Source of the DNA: JBEAUL01 sp041161475
Lineage (GTDB): Bacteria > Pseudomonadota > Gammaproteobacteria > UBA6186 > Azoamicaceae
Length of the DNA stretch: 33,996 nucleotides
NCBI GenBank assembly: GCA_041161475.1
Contig: JBEAUL010000034.1
Coordinates: 1 to 33,996 of the forward strand
Direction of reading: 5' to 3'
Position 1 is the first letter of the stretch, and each line of letters begins with the position of its first letter. The translations under genes were made by a program, and so were the position numbers. Below, piece by piece: positions 33,250 through 33,996 of this stretch. The notes beneath the pieces are model-generated. The model was not told the origin of the DNA. It saw only the letters and a program-made list of their open reading frames with translations, and did not search any database.

Positions 33250-33678
33250 ATGAACCCTTCTTGGCTAAAACAATGGGCATGTTGTTATACTGAAAATAAA
33301 CGGATCGTGTCGCTTGTTTTAAATATCAGTTATATGAATAATACTTTATCTGTTCACTTAACCAGAGAAAGCGATCCACATGCGGTTCCAGCCCAAGATA
33401 TTCAACTGCCTGCGCACGACTTAGTCGACCAAATAAAAGCCATATTAAAATATCAATTGGATTATACTGTAGAAGGCGCCGATCCTTTTCTTCGGATCAA
33501 TTTATTTGAAAGCCTCAGTATGCCTGGCCCTGCCTCATTGCCTTTAACAGAAAAGCACTACATCCAACAATATGAAACGGTTACTGCAAGATTGGAAACA
33601 GTCGCTGGCCTGTATGCGCGTTTTGCAAATGGTGTTGCTCAAAAACAGCAACAACCCATGCAATATACGAAACCATAA
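33250..33678 (+). CDS. Hypothetical protein, 142 residues
   Basis: I do not recognise this protein. TAGGAG lies about eight bases before the ATG, so translation is credible. The N-terminus is MNPSWLKQWACCYTE, followed by a beta-rich stretch (IVSLVLNISYMNN, LSVHLTRE), a helical middle (HDLVDQIKAILKYQLD) and a Gln-rich end (QKQQQPMQ). There is no signal peptide or membrane segment. It follows the 32099 gene on the same strand with 170 bases between. Confidence 0.65.
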   Translation: MNPSWLKQWACCYTENKRIVSLVLNISYMNNTLSVHLTRESDPHAVPAQDIQLPAHDLVDQIKAILKYQLDYTVEGADPFLRINLFESLSMPGPASLPLTEKHYIQQYETVTARLETVAGLYARFANGVAQKQQQPMQYTKP

Positions 33679-33996
33679 TAACATGGTTACACAATCTGGA
33701 TCTAGCTGAAAAATTTTTTTATTTATTTCGGATACACGAATGCTATAGAAAAATTCAGCAATTTAAATGAGCGGTTGTCTCTAATAATTTCGCTAAAATA
33801 CTTTAAAATATCAAAAATTGAACTTTTTTAAAATCGAAAAAATAATCTTCTCTAACTACTTTTAAAATATTTTTTCTCTGTACACGACAAAATTTCATGC
33901 CAGCACCCCATTTACAGTCCAATACTCAGTATTTTTCAGAATTTTCAAGCAGTTATCTAGCCTTAGGGGCCTGATCAATATGCTCGATATTGCCTC
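33679..33996. other. A+T-rich region without a visible gene
   Basis: No coding reading with a ribosome site is seen on either strand. A T7 run (33713-33719) lies shortly after the last gene, but no stable stem precedes it. Near the edge CAATAT (33976-33981) and ATATTG (33987-33992) form a 6-bp inverted repeat with a 5-base loop. Confidence 0.6.

Noticed and set aside
1..33996. CRISPR array
   Set aside because: No regularly spaced repeats of 23-40 bases with unique spacers were seen. The only tandem repeats are the 48-bp pair and the 13-bp pair.

Overview
The window reads as chromosome of a gammaproteobacterium with a fairly low G+C content. The evidence is an hfq-hflX-hflK-hflC-yjeT block, an rnr-rlmB pair, miaA/tsaE/mutL, glyA-nrdR-nusB and kdpFABC-kdpD, all with gammaproteobacterial sequence character. 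Several proteins have the look of a host-associated lineage such as the Legionellales: a Deg-like protease with a long acidic tail and a basic C-terminus, coiled-coil and membrane proteins I do not recognise, and an orphan PAAR-like protein. That placement is inference.

Layout. Positions 1-1791 hold the 3' part of a Deg/HtrA-like protease and an L,D-transpeptidase lipoprotein (both +). Positions 1801-5072 hold rlmB and rnr (-). The rnr gene is cut by a single in-frame amber codon at 3711-3713. A tRNA-Leu(CAG) with a clear sigma-70 promoter lies at 5091-5240. From 5295 to 9414 runs the canonical yjeT/hflC/hflK/hflX/hfq cluster (-). Positions 9415-11544 interrupt the usual miaA-hfq linkage with an 18-bp palindrome, an IS200/IS605-type remnant and a PAAR-like (DUF4150) protein. 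Positions 11598-14503 hold miaA, tsaE and a C-terminally shortened mutL (+). Positions 14506-16052 hold a coiled-coil gene split in two at an A8 tract.

Positions 16188-19963 hold, on the minus strand, two type IV prepilins, a periplasmic TPR protein, an exosortase-like membrane protein without the catalytic Cys, and the NAD(P)HX dehydratase nnrD. A secreted phosphodiester-glycosidase-family protein diverges at 20042. Then come nusB, nrdR and glyA (-), with no riboflavin genes between nrdR and nusB. Positions 23619-30965 hold a complete kdp operon: a small membrane ORF, kdpF, kdpA, kdpB, kdpC and kdpD. It has no kdpE, and a tandem direct repeat precedes a perfect TATAAT upstream. The window ends with a DUF1460 protein (-) and two unrecognised + strand genes. 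The last ~315 bases show no gene.

How the parts work together. RNA metabolism (Hfq, RNase R, RlmB, MiaA, TsaE, tRNA-Leu) and membrane proteolysis control (HflK/HflC) form the core. The Kdp genes give high-affinity K+ uptake. The pilin/TPR/exosortase-like group is the best candidate for an undescribed envelope system. The broken or reduced genes (rnr, mutL, the A8-split gene, the IS remnant) suggest a genome losing function, though single-base assembly errors must first be excluded for rnr and the A8 gene.
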